From Holophagales bacterium (GTDB lineage Bacteria; Acidobacteriota; Thermoanaerobaculia; Multivoradales; Multivoraceae), in contig VXSP01000008.1 of NCBI GenBank assembly GCA_009837885.1, positions 1-63,628 of the forward strand: 63,628 nt of DNA, written 5' to 3'. Shown here one piece after another: positions 24,515 through 33,554 of this stretch. How positions within the stretch are numbered: position 1 is the first letter of the stretch; the number at the start of each line of letters is the position of its first letter. Both the position numbers and the translations under genes were made by a program. The notes beneath the pieces are model-generated. The model had not been told where the DNA came from. It saw nothing but the letters and a program-made list of their open reading frames with translations, and ran no database searches.

Positions 24515-27500
24515 ATGACACGCCCATCCCCGCGCTCCAGCCTTAGGTTCCACCTCACTGCCGGCCTTCTACTGGCCCTCGCCGCCGTCCCGGTCCTCGC
24601 CGACGACGACAAGGAATGGGACGTCAACGACCCGCCCGGTGACGAGTACGAGTTCGAGCTCGATGTGACCGAGGGCACCTGGATGAACCTCGACGTCTCA
24701 CCGGACGGCGAGCGGATCGTCTTCGACCTGCTGGGCGACCTCTACGTGATCCCGGTCGGGGGCGGCGACGCCGAGGCGCTGACGAACGGGATGGCCTGGG
24801 ACATGATGCCGCGCTTCAGCCCGGACGGCTCCGAGATCGCCTTCATCAGTGACCGGAGCGGCGGTGACAACGTGTGGACGATGGCCGCAAACGGCGGCGA
24901 GCCGCTGCAGATCAGCCGCGAGGACTTCCGGCTCGTCAACAACCCGGTCTGGAGCCCGGACGGGCGCTTCATCGCCGCGCGCAAGCACTTCGTCTCGACG
25001 CGGTCGATCGGCAGCGGCGAGATCTGGCTCTTCCACGCGAGCGGCGAAGGCTCGGGCCTGCAGTTGAACGAGAGGCCGAACGAGCAGAAGGACCTTGGCG
25101 AACCGGCGTTCTCGCCTGACGGACGGTACGTCTACTTCAGCCAGGACACGACGCCGGGCGGCACCTTCCAGTACGGCAAGAACGCGGCCGAGGGCATCTA
25201 CTCCATCCGCCGCATCGACCGCGAGACCGGCGACATCGAGACGGTGATCTCGGGGCCCGGCGGCGCCGTCCGCCCCACTCCGTCACCGGACGGCCGGTAC
25301 CTCGCCTTCGTGCGCCGCATCCGCTTCCAGAGCCACCTGTTCCTGCACGACCTCAGGAGCGGCGAGAACATCCCCGTCTACGACGCGCTCGACCGGGACA
25401 TGCAGGAGATCTGGGCCGTCCACGGCGTCTACTCGTCCATGGCCTGGACGCCCGACAGCCGTTCGATCGTCTTCTGGGCCCGCGGCGGCATGCACCGGAT
25501 CGACATCGAGACCCGCGAGGTCCAGGCGATCCCGTTCCGCGTCCGCGCGACCCACCGGATGAAGGAAGCGCTCGCCTTCGACTTCGAGGCGGCGCCGGAG
25601 ACGTTCCGGACGAAGATGCTGCGCTGGATCCAGGTCTCGCCGGCCGGCGACCAGATCGTCTTCCAGAGCCTGGGCCGCCTGTGGACCCGCAGCCGCAACC
25701 CGAAGACCGGGGAGATCGGCGAGCCGCGGCGGCTGACGACCCAGAACGACCACTTCGAGTTCTACCCGTCCTGGTCGCGCGACGGCGAGTGGATCGTCTA
25801 CACGACCTGGCACGACGACGAGCTGGGCGCGGTCCGCATCGCGCCCGCCGGCGGCGGCGAGGGACGGAAGATCACACCCGATCCGGGTTTCTACCTGGAA
25901 CCGGCTTTCTCACCGGACGGCGGCACCGTCGTCTACCGGAAGAGCCGAAGCGGCGGCATCCTGAGTCCACTGTGGTCGAAGGACCCGGGCCTCTACCGGA
26001 TCGATGCCGGCGGCGAGAGCGCTCCGGTCCGTTTCTCGCGATCCGGCTCCAACCCGCACTTCGGCGCCGACTCCGGGCGCGTCTATTTCACCGGCCCCCA
26101 GCGCTGGGACCGGCAGTTGCTCCGCAGCCTGCCGCTCTCAAGCGCCGGCGAGGCCGAGCCGCGCGATCATGCCGGCAGCAAGGTGGCCACCGAGATGCGG
26201 GTGTCGCCGGACGGCCGCTGGCTGGCCTTCGCGGAACGCTTCGACGCACACGTCGTGCCGTTCGCCCCCGCCTCGAAGGCCATCGAGATCGGCCCCAGGA
26301 CCGCGGGCCTGCCGGTGCGCAACGTCTCGACCGACGACGGCGCCTACCTGCACTTCTCCGGCGACGGCTCGACCCTGTACTGGTCCCTCGGGCCGGAGCT
26401 GTTCGAACGGCGGCTGGAGGACGCGTTCGCGCCAGCGAACGGTGGGGCCGGGGATGACGCCGCCGACGACGGGAGCGAGCCCGCGACCGGGCTCGACCTC
26501 GGCTTCGACGTCACCGCCCACCGCCCCGACGACGTGATCGCGATCACGAACGCCCGCCTGATCACGATGGCCGGCGAAGACAACCTGGAGATCATCCGCC
26601 GCGGCACGGTCGTTGTCGACGGCGACCGGATCGCGGCCGTCGGCCCGTCCCGGCAGGTCGACGTGCCGGCCGGCGCCACGGTCATCGACGGCTCGGGCCT
26701 GACCGTCATGCCGGGCCTGGTCGACGTCCACTGGCACGGGCCGCAGGGCAGCCAGGAGATCATCCCGCAGCAGAACTCCGAGCTCTACGCGACCCTCGCC
26801 TTCGGCGTGACGACGGCCCACGACCCCTCGACCGACACCAGCACGTTCTTCGCCGCCAGCGAGATGCAGCGGGCCGGCGAGATCGTGGGGCCGCGGCTGT
26901 TCGCCACCGGCACGATCCTCTACGGCGCCTTCGGGGCCTTTCGCGCGATCGTCGAGACCCCGGATGACGCGGTCCAGCACGTGCGCCGGCTGCAGAAGGT
27001 CGGCGCGATCAGCGTCAAGAGCTACAACCAGCCGCGGCGCGACCAGCGTCAGAAGATCGTCGCCGCGGCGCGCGACCTCGGCATGCTGGTCGTCAACGAG
27101 GGCGGTGCCCTGTTCAACCACAACATGACGATGGTCGCCGACGGCCACACCGGCATCGAGCACTCGCTCTCGGTCGGCGCGATCTACGACGACGTGACCC
27201 AGTTCTGGGGGAACAGCCGGGTCGGCAACACGCCCACTCTCGGCGTCGCCTTCGGCGGCATCCAGGGCGAGGACTACTGGTACGAACACACCGACGTGTG
27301 GCGGAACGAGCGCCTGCTCAACTACGTGCCCCAGGACGTGATCGACGCCCGCTCGCGCCGCCGCCAGAAGGCGCCGGAAGCCGAGTACAACCACATCCTG
27401 GCCGCCCAGGTGACCAACGAGCTCGACCAGGCCGGCGTCCTGATCATGCTCGGCGCCCACGGCCAGCGCGAGGGCCTCGCCGCGCACTGGGAGATGTGGA

Positions 27501-27772
27501 TGTTCGAGCAAGGCGGCATGAGCCCGCACCGGGCGTTGATCGCAGGGACGATCAACGGCGCCCGCTACATCGGCATGGAGGCCGACCTCGGCTCGCTCGA
27601 AGCGGGCAAGCTCGCCGACCTGATCGTCCTCGAAGAGAACCCGCTCGAGGACCTGCGCAACTCCGAACTCGTCCGCTACGTCATGGTCGGCGGCCGCGTC
27701 TTTGACGCCCTTTCGATGAACGAGATCGCCGGTGAGAAGCGGCAGCGCAAGCCCTTCTGGTTCCAGCGGTAG
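24515..27772 (+). CDS. Secreted TolB-propeller / amidohydrolase fusion protein
   Basis: 1085 residues with a signal peptide (LTAGLLLALAAVPVLA). Residues ~45-650 form a WD40-like (PD40/TolB) beta-propeller: repeats such as PRFSPDGSEIAFISDRSGGDNVW, PVWSPDGRFIAARK and PAFSPDGGTVVYRKS. From ~665 an amidohydrolase domain begins with INARLITM-like strands, VMPGLVDVHWHG (metal ligands H739 and H741), and ends GSLEAGKLADLIVLEENPLEDLRN, the standard amidohydrolase C-terminus. The architecture is common in secreted hydrolases of Acidobacteriota and Bacteroidota; substrate unknown. A relic of its last 70 codons lies at 31289-31498. Confidence 0.88.
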   Translation: MTRPSPRSSLRFHLTAGLLLALAAVPVLADDDKEWDVNDPPGDEYEFELDVTEGTWMNLDVSPDGERIVFDLLGDLYVIPVGGGDAEALTNGMAWDMMPRFSPDGSEIAFISDRSGGDNVWTMAANGGEPLQISREDFRLVNNPVWSPDGRFIAARKHFVSTRSIGSGEIWLFHASGEGSGLQLNERPNEQKDLGEPAFSPDGRYVYFSQDTTPGGTFQYGKNAAEGIYSIRRIDRETGDIETVISGPGGAVRPTPSPDGRYLAFVRRIRFQSHLFLHDLRSGENIPVYDALDRDMQEIWAVHGVYSSMAWTPDSRSIVFWARGGMHRIDIETREVQAIPFRVRATHRMKEALAFDFEAAPETFRTKMLRWIQVSPAGDQIVFQSLGRLWTRSRNPKTGEIGEPRRLTTQNDHFEFYPSWSRDGEWIVYTTWHDDELGAVRIAPAGGGEGRKITPDPGFYLEPAFSPDGGTVVYRKSRSGGILSPLWSKDPGLYRIDAGGESAPVRFSRSGSNPHFGADSGRVYFTGPQRWDRQLLRSLPLSSAGEAEPRDHAGSKVATEMRVSPDGRWLAFAERFDAHVVPFAPASKAIEIGPRTAGLPVRNVSTDDGAYLHFSGDGSTLYWSLGPELFERRLEDAFAPANGGAGDDAADDGSEPATGLDLGFDVTAHRPDDVIAITNARLITMAGEDNLEIIRRGTVVVDGDRIAAVGPSRQVDVPAGATVIDGSGLTVMPGLVDVHWHGPQGSQEIIPQQNSELYATLAFGVTTAHDPSTDTSTFFAASEMQRAGEIVGPRLFATGTILYGAFGAFRAIVETPDDAVQHVRRLQKVGAISVKSYNQPRRDQRQKIVAAARDLGMLVVNEGGALFNHNMTMVADGHTGIEHSLSVGAIYDDVTQFWGNSRVGNTPTLGVAFGGIQGEDYWYEHTDVWRNERLLNYVPQDVIDARSRRRQKAPEAEYNHILAAQVTNELDQAGVLIMLGAHGQREGLAAHWEMWMFEQGGMSPHRALIAGTINGARYIGMEADLGSLEAGKLADLIVLEENPLEDLRNSELVRYVMVGGRVFDALSMNEIAGEKRQRKPFWFQR

Positions 27773-27788
27773 CGGGGTCCTGCCCACG

Positions 27789-28214
27789 ATGCAACGACTG
27801 CAAATCCGCCCCTACCGCGAGGCGGACGAAGACGCCGTCGTCGCGTTATGGCACGAGTGCGATCTGGTCAGGCCCTGGAACGATCCGATCAAGGACATCG
27901 GACGCAAACTGCGAATCCAGCGGGACCTGTTTCTCGTTGGACTCCTCGACGGCCGATTGGTCGCGACCGTGATGGCGGGGTACGAAGGCCACCGCGGTTG
28001 GGTCAACTATCTGGCCGTTGCCCCGGACAGCAGAAGAGCGGGGGTCGGGCGGCTCCTGATGGACGAGGCCGAAGCACGGCTACGCGAGATGGGCTGTCCG
28101 AAGATCAACCTGCAGGTCAGGAGATCGAACGCCGAAGCCGCAAGGTTCTACCGCTCGATCGGATACGCGGAAGACGACGTGCTGAGCATGGGTAAGCGGC
28201 TGGTTGAGGACTGA
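27789..28214 (+). CDS. GNAT family N-acetyltransferase (YpeA-like)
   Basis: 141 residues from ATG 27789, 16 nt after the amidohydrolase stop. GNAT fold: RPYREADEDAVVALWHECDL, the acetyl-CoA loop VAPDSRRAGVGRLLMDEAE (R-x-x-G-x-G/A pattern) and INLQVRRSNAEAARFYRSIGY. WHECDL and NPIKDIGRKLR-like residues match the YpeA group. Target not known. Confidence 0.88.
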   Translation: MQRLQIRPYREADEDAVVALWHECDLVRPWNDPIKDIGRKLRIQRDLFLVGLLDGRLVATVMAGYEGHRGWVNYLAVAPDSRRAGVGRLLMDEAEARLREMGCPKINLQVRRSNAEAARFYRSIGYAEDDVLSMGKRLVED

Positions 28215-28269
28215 GTCGGCCGCCGAGATCGTGACGATCGGCTGCAGCCGAGCGCATCAACGCTTCCCC

Positions 28270-28917
28270 TTAGCTCGGCCGAGCTCCCAACGTCTCCAAC
28301 CGTGTGAGCCACGCGTCGAACCGGGGGCACTCACTCCGGATGGCGGCTAGCCCGATGCGGCCCGCCACACGCGGACCGTGAACCACCTTCCGATAGCGAG
28401 GCAGCGCGCTGAGGATCCGCTTGCTCGGAGCCGTCTCCCGGCCATCGTTGATGTCTTCCGGCGAAGCGAAGCGGGAGCGAACGGCGCGAAGCTGTGCGAC
28501 GGAGGCTTCCGGTGCGTCGGGAACGGACTGGAACGCCTCCGGCCGCGAGAACAACAGACCCTCGAACTCGTGCAGTTGCACGTACGGAATCACGCGATCG
28601 GGCCGTGCGCGAGGACCGAGTCGGGTACACAGTTCGTCGTTCAAGTCACTCACGAGTTCGTCTACGGTCCGGGACCCCTTGCCTCGGAAGCCATAGAAGT
28701 CGACCAGCGAGGTCACGGCGTCGAAGCGATGCGACAAGCGCCCCATGTCATCTACGAGGACCGCCTCGGAAACGTTGCCACCCTTCCACCGATTGCGGGC
28801 GCTGCCCACCTGGACCGGTGTCACATCGACATCCGCCGCGCACAGATGGTCCCTGAGCAGACGCTTCACGAACTCCTCCTCGGTCTGCCCCTCCACGGAG
28901 ACGGCGAGCCGGATCAA
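28270..28917 (-). CDS. DUF4276 (TOPRIM-like) protein, partner of the AAA ATPase
   Basis: About 215 residues from TTG 28917, which overlaps the ATPase stop as TTGA; ATG 28947 is an alternative giving ten extra residues. The TTG start yields IRLAVSVEGQTEEEFVKRLL, the usual DUF4276 N-terminus. The acidic positions VEGQTEEEF, LVDFYGF and LHEFEGLLFS are arranged as in TOPRIM-type nucleases, and the C-terminus carries APSKRILSALPRYRKVVHGP. Known pairs of an ABC/AAA_21 ATPase and a TOPRIM protein include phage-defence nucleases, so defence is plausible but inferred. A decayed homologue is at 32265-32442. Confidence 0.78.
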   Translation of the reverse strand: MIRLAVSVEGQTEEEFVKRLLRDHLCAADVDVTPVQVGSARNRWKGGNVSEAVLVDDMGRLSHRFDAVTSLVDFYGFRGKGSRTVDELVSDLNDELCTRLGPRARPDRVIPYVQLHEFEGLLFSRPEAFQSVPDAPEASVAQLRAVRSRFASPEDINDGRETAPSKRILSALPRYRKVVHGPRVAGRIGLAAIRSECPRFDAWLTRLETLGARPS

Positions 28918-30047
28918 GGGCGGCCGCCTAAGAGGTTCTTCTGCCACAGCTCGCCGGGCGTGAAGTCCTCGTCGAGCCAGACTCGGTAGTCGTCCGAAGA
29001 CAGCTTTTGAACCTCTGTACGACCGTCGCGCATCTCCAGAACGAAGATCTCCTCAAGATCGAAGGCGTCCACGAGCAACGGTGACTGAGTCGCTACGATG
29101 ACCTGACGCTCTTCCGCCAAGGACCTGATCATGCCGCCAACGAGCGTGATCGCCGCGGGATGCAGTCCCAACTCCGGCTCGTCGAGGAGCAACACGTTCG
29201 GCAGCATCTCGTCCGGCAGGTTCAACAGCGTCACCAGAGCGAAGAACCTCAGCGATCCGTCCGAGGTCAAGTGCGCACCGAACGTCTTGTCCGCTCCCTT
29301 CGCCTTCCAACGCAGAAGGACCTTCCCGGAGCTCTCATCGAGTTCGAACCGGTCAAACCCCGGGAGAATCCGTCCGATCTGCTCGCAGATCAGCTCGTAA
29401 CGGTCGAGGTCTTCGCGCTCCAAGCGAAGGAGAACCGCCGACAGATTCCCGCCGTGTGATCGCAGGTAGTTGTTGTCGTTCGCGTCCCACTTCTTCTTGA
29501 AGTTCGACTCGTCAGAGGTGTCGTGGAACTGGTAGACGGCGCAATCCTGAAGCAGCCTGACGATGACCCAGGCAGTCGTGGGGTTCACCCCGGAAGCAAC
29601 GCCAGCCTGTGCCGCCTTGACGATGTCAGCCTCTCGGTGACCAGCCTCGAGATACTGCCAGTATGCCTCGGTCGGTTGGTCTTCCCGATTGAACCGGAAT
29701 CTCTCCTCCGTGAAGAACAGCCGATCGGGGTGCGCGTAGCTGAGTGCGAAGCGGTAGTCGTTCCTTCCCGCCCCGGTACGGAGCGACAGCTCAGCTTCCA
29801 TTCGCGGGGTCGTCCGATTGCCTCCGTACAGTTGATCGTCGGCTCCGCCATGTTTCTGGACGAACTCGTCCAGGCGCCGCGCCTTGAGCATCCAGCTCAG
29901 CATCTCGAAGAAGCGAATGAAGTTCGACTTCCCCGCTCCATTGGCGCCGATCAGCACCGCAGCACCCGGTAGATCGGTCAGTTCGACATCCGCAAGGGAG
30001 CGGAATCCCCGTACACGAACTCTCTGGATCGAGCCTTGTGCCGACAT
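28914..30047 (-). CDS. AAA_21/RecF-like ATPase
   Basis: 377 residues. Walker A GANGAGKSN at residues 34-42, an SMC/RecF-like middle, Walker B with adjacent Glu in VLLLDEPELGLHPAA near residue 288, and a switch-like VIVATQSPLLVD. The N-terminus (IQRVRVRGFRSLADVELTDLPG) is typical of overcoming-lysogenization-like and AAA_21 ATPases. It is coupled to the DUF4276 gene by a stop/start overlap. Codon use looks less GC-rich than in flanking genes, consistent with transfer. Confidence 0.85.
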   Translation of the reverse strand: MSAQGSIQRVRVRGFRSLADVELTDLPGAAVLIGANGAGKSNFIRFFEMLSWMLKARRLDEFVQKHGGADDQLYGGNRTTPRMEAELSLRTGAGRNDYRFALSYAHPDRLFFTEERFRFNREDQPTEAYWQYLEAGHREADIVKAAQAGVASGVNPTTAWVIVRLLQDCAVYQFHDTSDESNFKKKWDANDNNYLRSHGGNLSAVLLRLEREDLDRYELICEQIGRILPGFDRFELDESSGKVLLRWKAKGADKTFGAHLTSDGSLRFFALVTLLNLPDEMLPNVLLLDEPELGLHPAAITLVGGMIRSLAEERQVIVATQSPLLVDAFDLEEIFVLEMRDGRTEVQKLSSDDYRVWLDEDFTPGELWQKNLLGGRP

Positions 30048-30259
30048 CAGACGACCCTCCTCTGCATTCCTTCGGTTGAGAGACTCGACTCCTCGCCTGC
30101 TAACTCAGACGGACGCCCGAACATCCGCCAGCGTAACGAGTGTTGCCCGATCGACCATGTCTTGGCTCCTCCGACCGGAAGCCTACCCCTTCGAACCACG
30201 GCTCCATCGGAGTAGCCTCTGCATTGAAGGACAGGAAGAGCAGTGTGTAGTTCTCCCCT
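30048..30259. other. Intergenic, nothing recognised
   Basis: About 210 bp between the AAA gene start and the decayed dehydrogenase. Frames here are short and unlike known families; no hairpin or repeat stands out. Confidence 0.4.
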
Positions 30260-31280
30260 TCATACCCGAGCCAGCAGGTCGGCGACCACATCTTCTGTCG
30301 TGGCGTCACCGTCCCGGTCGGGGGTTCGAAGACCGGCTGCCCGGTGCTCAGCGAGGACCCCCTGGACACGGACTGCGGCACCGGCGAGACCAACCCGCTC
30401 CAGCAAGAGCGCAGCAGCGGCGACGGCAGCGATCGGATTGGCGATGCCCTGTCCCGCGATGTCGGGAGCGCTGCCGTGAACCGGCTCTGCGAGGCAGAAG
30501 CACTCGCCGCAGTTGGTCGAGCCGACGATGCCGAGGCCTCCGACGAGGGCGGTGCCCGCGTCGCTCAGGATGTCGCCGTGGAGATTCGGCGCGACGATCA
30601 CGTCGTAGCGCTCGGGCTCCAGGATTAGGCGGTAGACCATCGAGTCGGCGAGCTGATCCTCGACTTCGATCTCCGGGAAGCCGGCCGCGACGTCGAGCGC
30701 CGTCTCGCGAAACAGGCCGTCGCTCAGACGGAGGCGTTCGCCTTGTGGACGACGGTGAGCCGGGGCGTGCTAACGCGCCGAGCCGCCCGCGACTGCGCCA
30801 GTTGGCAGGCGAAGCGGACGATCCGCTCCGTCGCCCGGCGGCTGATGACCCGCTCCGCGATCGCGACCTCGCCTTCCTGTTCTCAGTGTTCGCGTCCGGC
30901 GTAGGGCCCTTCTGTGTTCTCGCGTACGACGATGGTGTCGATGCCGCCGCTCCTGAGGGGCCGCAGGCTCGCATAGAGGCCCCCAGGCCTCGCCGCAATT
31001 CGACGATTGGGCTGCAGTACCCATCCACGGCGTGACTCGGTGACGAAACGGCGCCGAACAGGGCGCCGGCACAGCCCAGGATCTGGACCGTGGCCTCGGG
31101 AAGGGCACTGCCTGTGCGCTCGAAGGTACGCCCCATCTCGGCCTCGACCCATTCGCTGCGGTCGCCGCAGACCGGGTTGACGACCCGTGCGGCGGCGGCG
31201 ACGACCTCCGGTCCGATGCCGTCGCCGCCGATGCACGCGAGGCGGACGGGTCCGGTTGCCAGACCGTTCTCGCTGCCCAT
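30260..31280 (-). pseudogene. Decayed copy of homoisocitrate dehydrogenase
   Basis: Pieces of an isocitrate/isopropylmalate dehydrogenase-family protein are spread over several frames. The N-terminal piece reads VRLACIGGDGIGPEVV, WVEAEMGRTFERTGSALPEA; a shifted piece reads ASLRPLRSGG and IVVRENTEGPYAG; a third reads MVYRLILEPERYDVIVAPN and EPVHGSAPDIAGQG through to ADLLARV. Every piece closely matches the intact gene at 33970-34998 in the same order and orientation. Frameshifts and stops make it non-functional. It is therefore a duplicate about 3.7 kb from its parent. Confidence 0.85.
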
Positions 31281-31288
31281 CACGCTGC

Positions 31289-31498
31289 CGCTACATTGGC
31301 ATGGAGGCCGACCTGGGCTCGCTCGAAGCCGGCAAGCTCGCCGACCTGATAGTCCTCGAAGAGGACCCGATCAAGAACCCGCGGAACTTCGAATTCGTCC
31401 GCTACGCCATGGTCGGCGGCCGCTTCTTCGACGCCCTGTCGAAGAACGAGATCGCCGGCGAGAAGCGGCAGAGCAAGCCGTCCTGGTTCCAGCACTAG
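31289..31498 (+). pseudogene. Relic of the 3' end of an amidohydrolase gene
   Basis: Seventy codons encode RYIGMEADLGSLEAGKLADL, then IVLEEDPIKNP and end in KPSWFQH. They match the last 70 residues of the 24515-27772 protein with about a dozen substitutions. The match begins abruptly, within ten bases of the start of the decayed dehydrogenase on the other strand, marking a recombination joint. No start codon or upstream part remains. Confidence 0.85.
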
Positions 31499-31765
31499 TC
31501 GGACTTGTCGCTCGGCACGGGCGCTTCCGACCACTGACGAAGGCCAGCGCCTTCCCGCAAGGCCAAGCGACAAGACAGCCTCACAGCTGGCCGGGAACGA
31601 TCACCACGAAGCGGGCGAGGCGGCAGCCATTGCGAATCTCCGTGCCATACGTGTGGCTCATGCCGCCGAACGGCCTGCGGCCGGGGAACCTCTCGCCGCA
31701 CACTCCGTCACTGGCGCGGCTGTACACTTCTTGTGCGCCGTACCGTCTCACGCTAGAAGAGGAGC

Positions 31766-32296
31766 ATGAGGAACATGACAGACCGGCACACAAGGGCGCT
31801 GGCACTGATCGCCACCTTCGCCGCGACTGGGCTCCACGCGCAGGCGACGAAGTGGACCTGTACGGAGCGAGGCCGCGGCTCTGGGTCTCCAGATCAAGTC
31901 GCTTTGCAGCAGCCGGCCACGCTGCCGGGCATCGGCGAGGTGCGCATTCCATTGCTGGACCTTCGCCACCCCGCCTGGACCAGCGCTCAAGGACTCGAAC
32001 TGCGGTGGGACTGGGATGACCCCGACGATGAAGAGCCCGGCTCTCGCTACTCCTTCGTGATCGACTCGTCCGGTTCGGGGCGGTACTTCGACTTTGGCTT
32101 GGCCGAGAAGAATGACGACGGCGTCAGGACCGCGCAAGCGCGGAGCTTCTTCACTTGCAGCCGAGCTGCTGCGGACGAACTGCTGGACGATAGAGCGCGC
32201 GCACTATTGGAAGAGATACGCGCCGCGAGAGAGCAGGCACCTGCGAGCAGAGACCCCTCGCCCACTACGAAGGCCCCAAGTCCTCCAGATCCGTAA
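31766..32296 (+). CDS. Small exported protein of unknown function
   Basis: 176 residues from ATG 31766 (a second ATG at 31775 is possible), preceded by AGAGGAG. An apparent signal peptide (ALALIATFAATGLHAQA) leads to a domain with two cysteines (WTCTERG and SFFTCSR) and beta-like segments IPLLDLRH, LELRWDWDDPDDEE and YSFVIDSSGSGRYFDFGLAE. The last residues are Pro/Ser-rich and are encoded opposite the DUF4276 relic, so the original C-terminus may have been replaced. I do not recognise the family. Confidence 0.5.
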   Translation: MRNMTDRHTRALALIATFAATGLHAQATKWTCTERGRGSGSPDQVALQQPATLPGIGEVRIPLLDLRHPAWTSAQGLELRWDWDDPDDEEPGSRYSFVIDSSGSGRYFDFGLAEKNDDGVRTAQARSFFTCSRAAADELLDDRARALLEEIRAAREQAPASRDPSPTTKAPSPPDP

Positions 32297-32442
32297 TCCA
32301 CTGATCGAAGCGGGCGCACTCTTCACGGATCGCCGCCAGGCCGACCCTGCGAGCAACGCGTGGCCCGTCGACGACCTTCCGGTACCTGGGCAACGCCTTC
32401 CAGAGTCGTTTGCTCGGCACCGTGTCTGTGACAAACTCGGCC
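32265..32442 (-). pseudogene. Relic of a second DUF4276 gene
   Basis: On the minus strand an open stretch encodes VPSKRLWKALPRYRKVVDGP, then RVARRVGLAAIREECARF, DQWITDLEDLG and a TAG stop at 32267-32265. It matches the C-terminal ~45 residues of the DUF4276 protein at 28270-28917 (APSKRILSALPRYRKVVHGP and onward). The upstream part is missing, and no ATPase partner is present. Confidence 0.75.
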
Positions 32443-32470
32443 CGATGCGGGCATCTGAGGGGTGCCCGCG

Positions 32471-32698
32471 CTACCTCGATCGCAGGAACTCGGAAGGCTC
32501 GATCCCAGCCTGCTTCAGGATGGCCCGCAGCGTGCCTTCGGGAACGTCGCCAGGGTGATTCGGCACCGTCGTGTAGCGATTCGTCCGGGAGTTGAACCAG
32601 ATCTCATGAGAGCCGGCCGCCTGTCGGTGAAACGCGAAACCGGACTCCCTGAGGCGTGCCGCCACACGCCGGTAGGAGAAGCCGGCCAGCCGGCCCAC
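32471..32698 (-). CDS. hicA: HicA-family toxin
   Basis: 75 residues from GTG 32698. The dsRBD-like HicA pattern is clear: RVAARLRESGFAFHRQAAGSHEIWFN, with the catalytic-type His in GSHEIW, then TTVPNHPGDVPEGTLRAILKQAG. HicA toxins are mRNA-binding ribonucleases. Its GTG immediately follows the hicB stop codon without a gap, so the pair is translationally coupled with the antitoxin first, the reverse of the classical hicAB order. Confidence 0.85.
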   Translation of the reverse strand: MGRLAGFSYRRVAARLRESGFAFHRQAAGSHEIWFNSRTNRYTTVPNHPGDVPEGTLRAILKQAGIEPSEFLRSR

Positions 32699-32932
32699 TC
32701 AGAAGCCGCCGAGCACCAGGGGATGGTCGAAGGAAGATCCGGCCTCACGCAAGACCGGTCGATCCTGGCGATCGGACTGTGCCTGGAGCAGCTTCGTGCC
32801 GACATCGCGGGCGATCTCCAGGGTCTCGGCAACCGTGCGGCCCTGAGCGACCAAGCCAGGGATATCCTCGGAAGTGGCGAGGTACACCCCTTCGGGCAGC
32901 TTCTCGATGTGAAGGTTGACGATCCGCTCCAT
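32699..32932 (-). CDS. hicB: HicB-family antitoxin
   Basis: 77 residues. The short HicB/UPF0150 fold reads VNLHIEKLPEGVYLATSEDIPGLVAQGRTVAETLEIARDVGTKLL. There is no separate DNA-binding helix-turn-helix domain, so autoregulation may rely on another element. It neutralises the HicA toxin encoded directly downstream. Confidence 0.82.
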   Translation of the reverse strand: MERIVNLHIEKLPEGVYLATSEDIPGLVAQGRTVAETLEIARDVGTKLLQAQSDRQDRPVLREAGSSFDHPLVLGGF

Positions 32933-33036
32933 TTCAGGGCCGCTCCAGACGTTGCGCAGAGACGCGCGAGCCGTGCCTCGGCTAACGGCAGACAGCCAAG
33001 ACTATCGTGCAAGCGCGCGTCCAGGCTCGCCTGGTC

Positions 33037-33153
33037 TCAGGATCCTCTTCCGGTTACACGTTCCCCGTCGTTCTCGACCACGAGGTCCGAGCCGAATGCG
33101 GTGCCGGCAACCTCGCAGGCACGCTCCAGGTTGCGCAGCTTGACGCGTATCAA
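33037..33153 (-). CDS. Possible 38-codon ORF coupled to the HEPN gene
   Basis: TTG 33153 overlaps the HEPN stop as TTGA. The frame encodes IRVKLRNLERACEVAGTAFG, then SDLVVENDGERV and a TGA stop at 33039-33037. It may be a real small third gene, the truncated start of a lost gene, or chance. No family recognised. Confidence 0.2.
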   Translation of the reverse strand: MIRVKLRNLERACEVAGTAFGSDLVVENDGERVTGRGS

Positions 33154-33554
33154 GGCAGAGCTTGGAGGCTCTTCTCCGCCCACGACACGATGGCCTCGGC
33201 GATCTCCACGGCGTCGCCGTAGTCCCGCTCGGTCACAGGCTGCTTCAGCGCCGGATAGCGCGCTTCAACCGCGTACACGGTAAGCCGCGCGCCGCGCCGA
33301 ACCCCGGTCGGAATCCGCTCGCTCGCGTCCTCCAACGTGGACAGTAGAGAGGCGATGTCGTGGATGTGTGGGGGTTCGATGCCACGCGACAGCATCACGG
33401 CCTTGATCGCTTTCTCGGCGGCCTGCTGCAACTCAAAGCAGAGATCCTCCAGGTAAACGGCCGGACTCCTGGTCGTCGCCAGTGCAAGGTTGCTGCGGGC
33501 TCGATTCAGCCACTCGCGCGGATCGTCGGGCGGAAAGCGCTCAGGCGGCTTCAT
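33150..33554 (-). CDS. HEPN domain protein (MNT/HEPN toxin-antitoxin module)
   Basis: 134 residues from ATG 33554. All-helical HEPN fold: PREWLNRARSNLALA, EDLCFELQQAAEKAIKAVML, HIHDIASLLSTLE and VEARYPALKQPVTERDYGDAVEIAEAIVSW. I do not see a clear catalytic R-x4-6-H motif at the usual place, so toxicity is uncertain. It overlaps the upstream nucleotidyltransferase gene by 14 nt, the standard layout of MNT/HEPN modules. Confidence 0.85.
   Translation of the reverse strand: MKPPERFPPDDPREWLNRARSNLALATTRSPAVYLEDLCFELQQAAEKAIKAVMLSRGIEPPHIHDIASLLSTLEDASERIPTGVRRGARLTVYAVEARYPALKQPVTERDYGDAVEIAEAIVSWAEKSLQALP

Noticed and set aside
31499..31765. Minus-strand frame ending at 31581 with a plausible-looking C-terminus (FGGMSHTYGTEIRNG)
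   Set aside because: It has no recognisable family, crosses the 5' end of the exported protein gene and lacks a sensible start.
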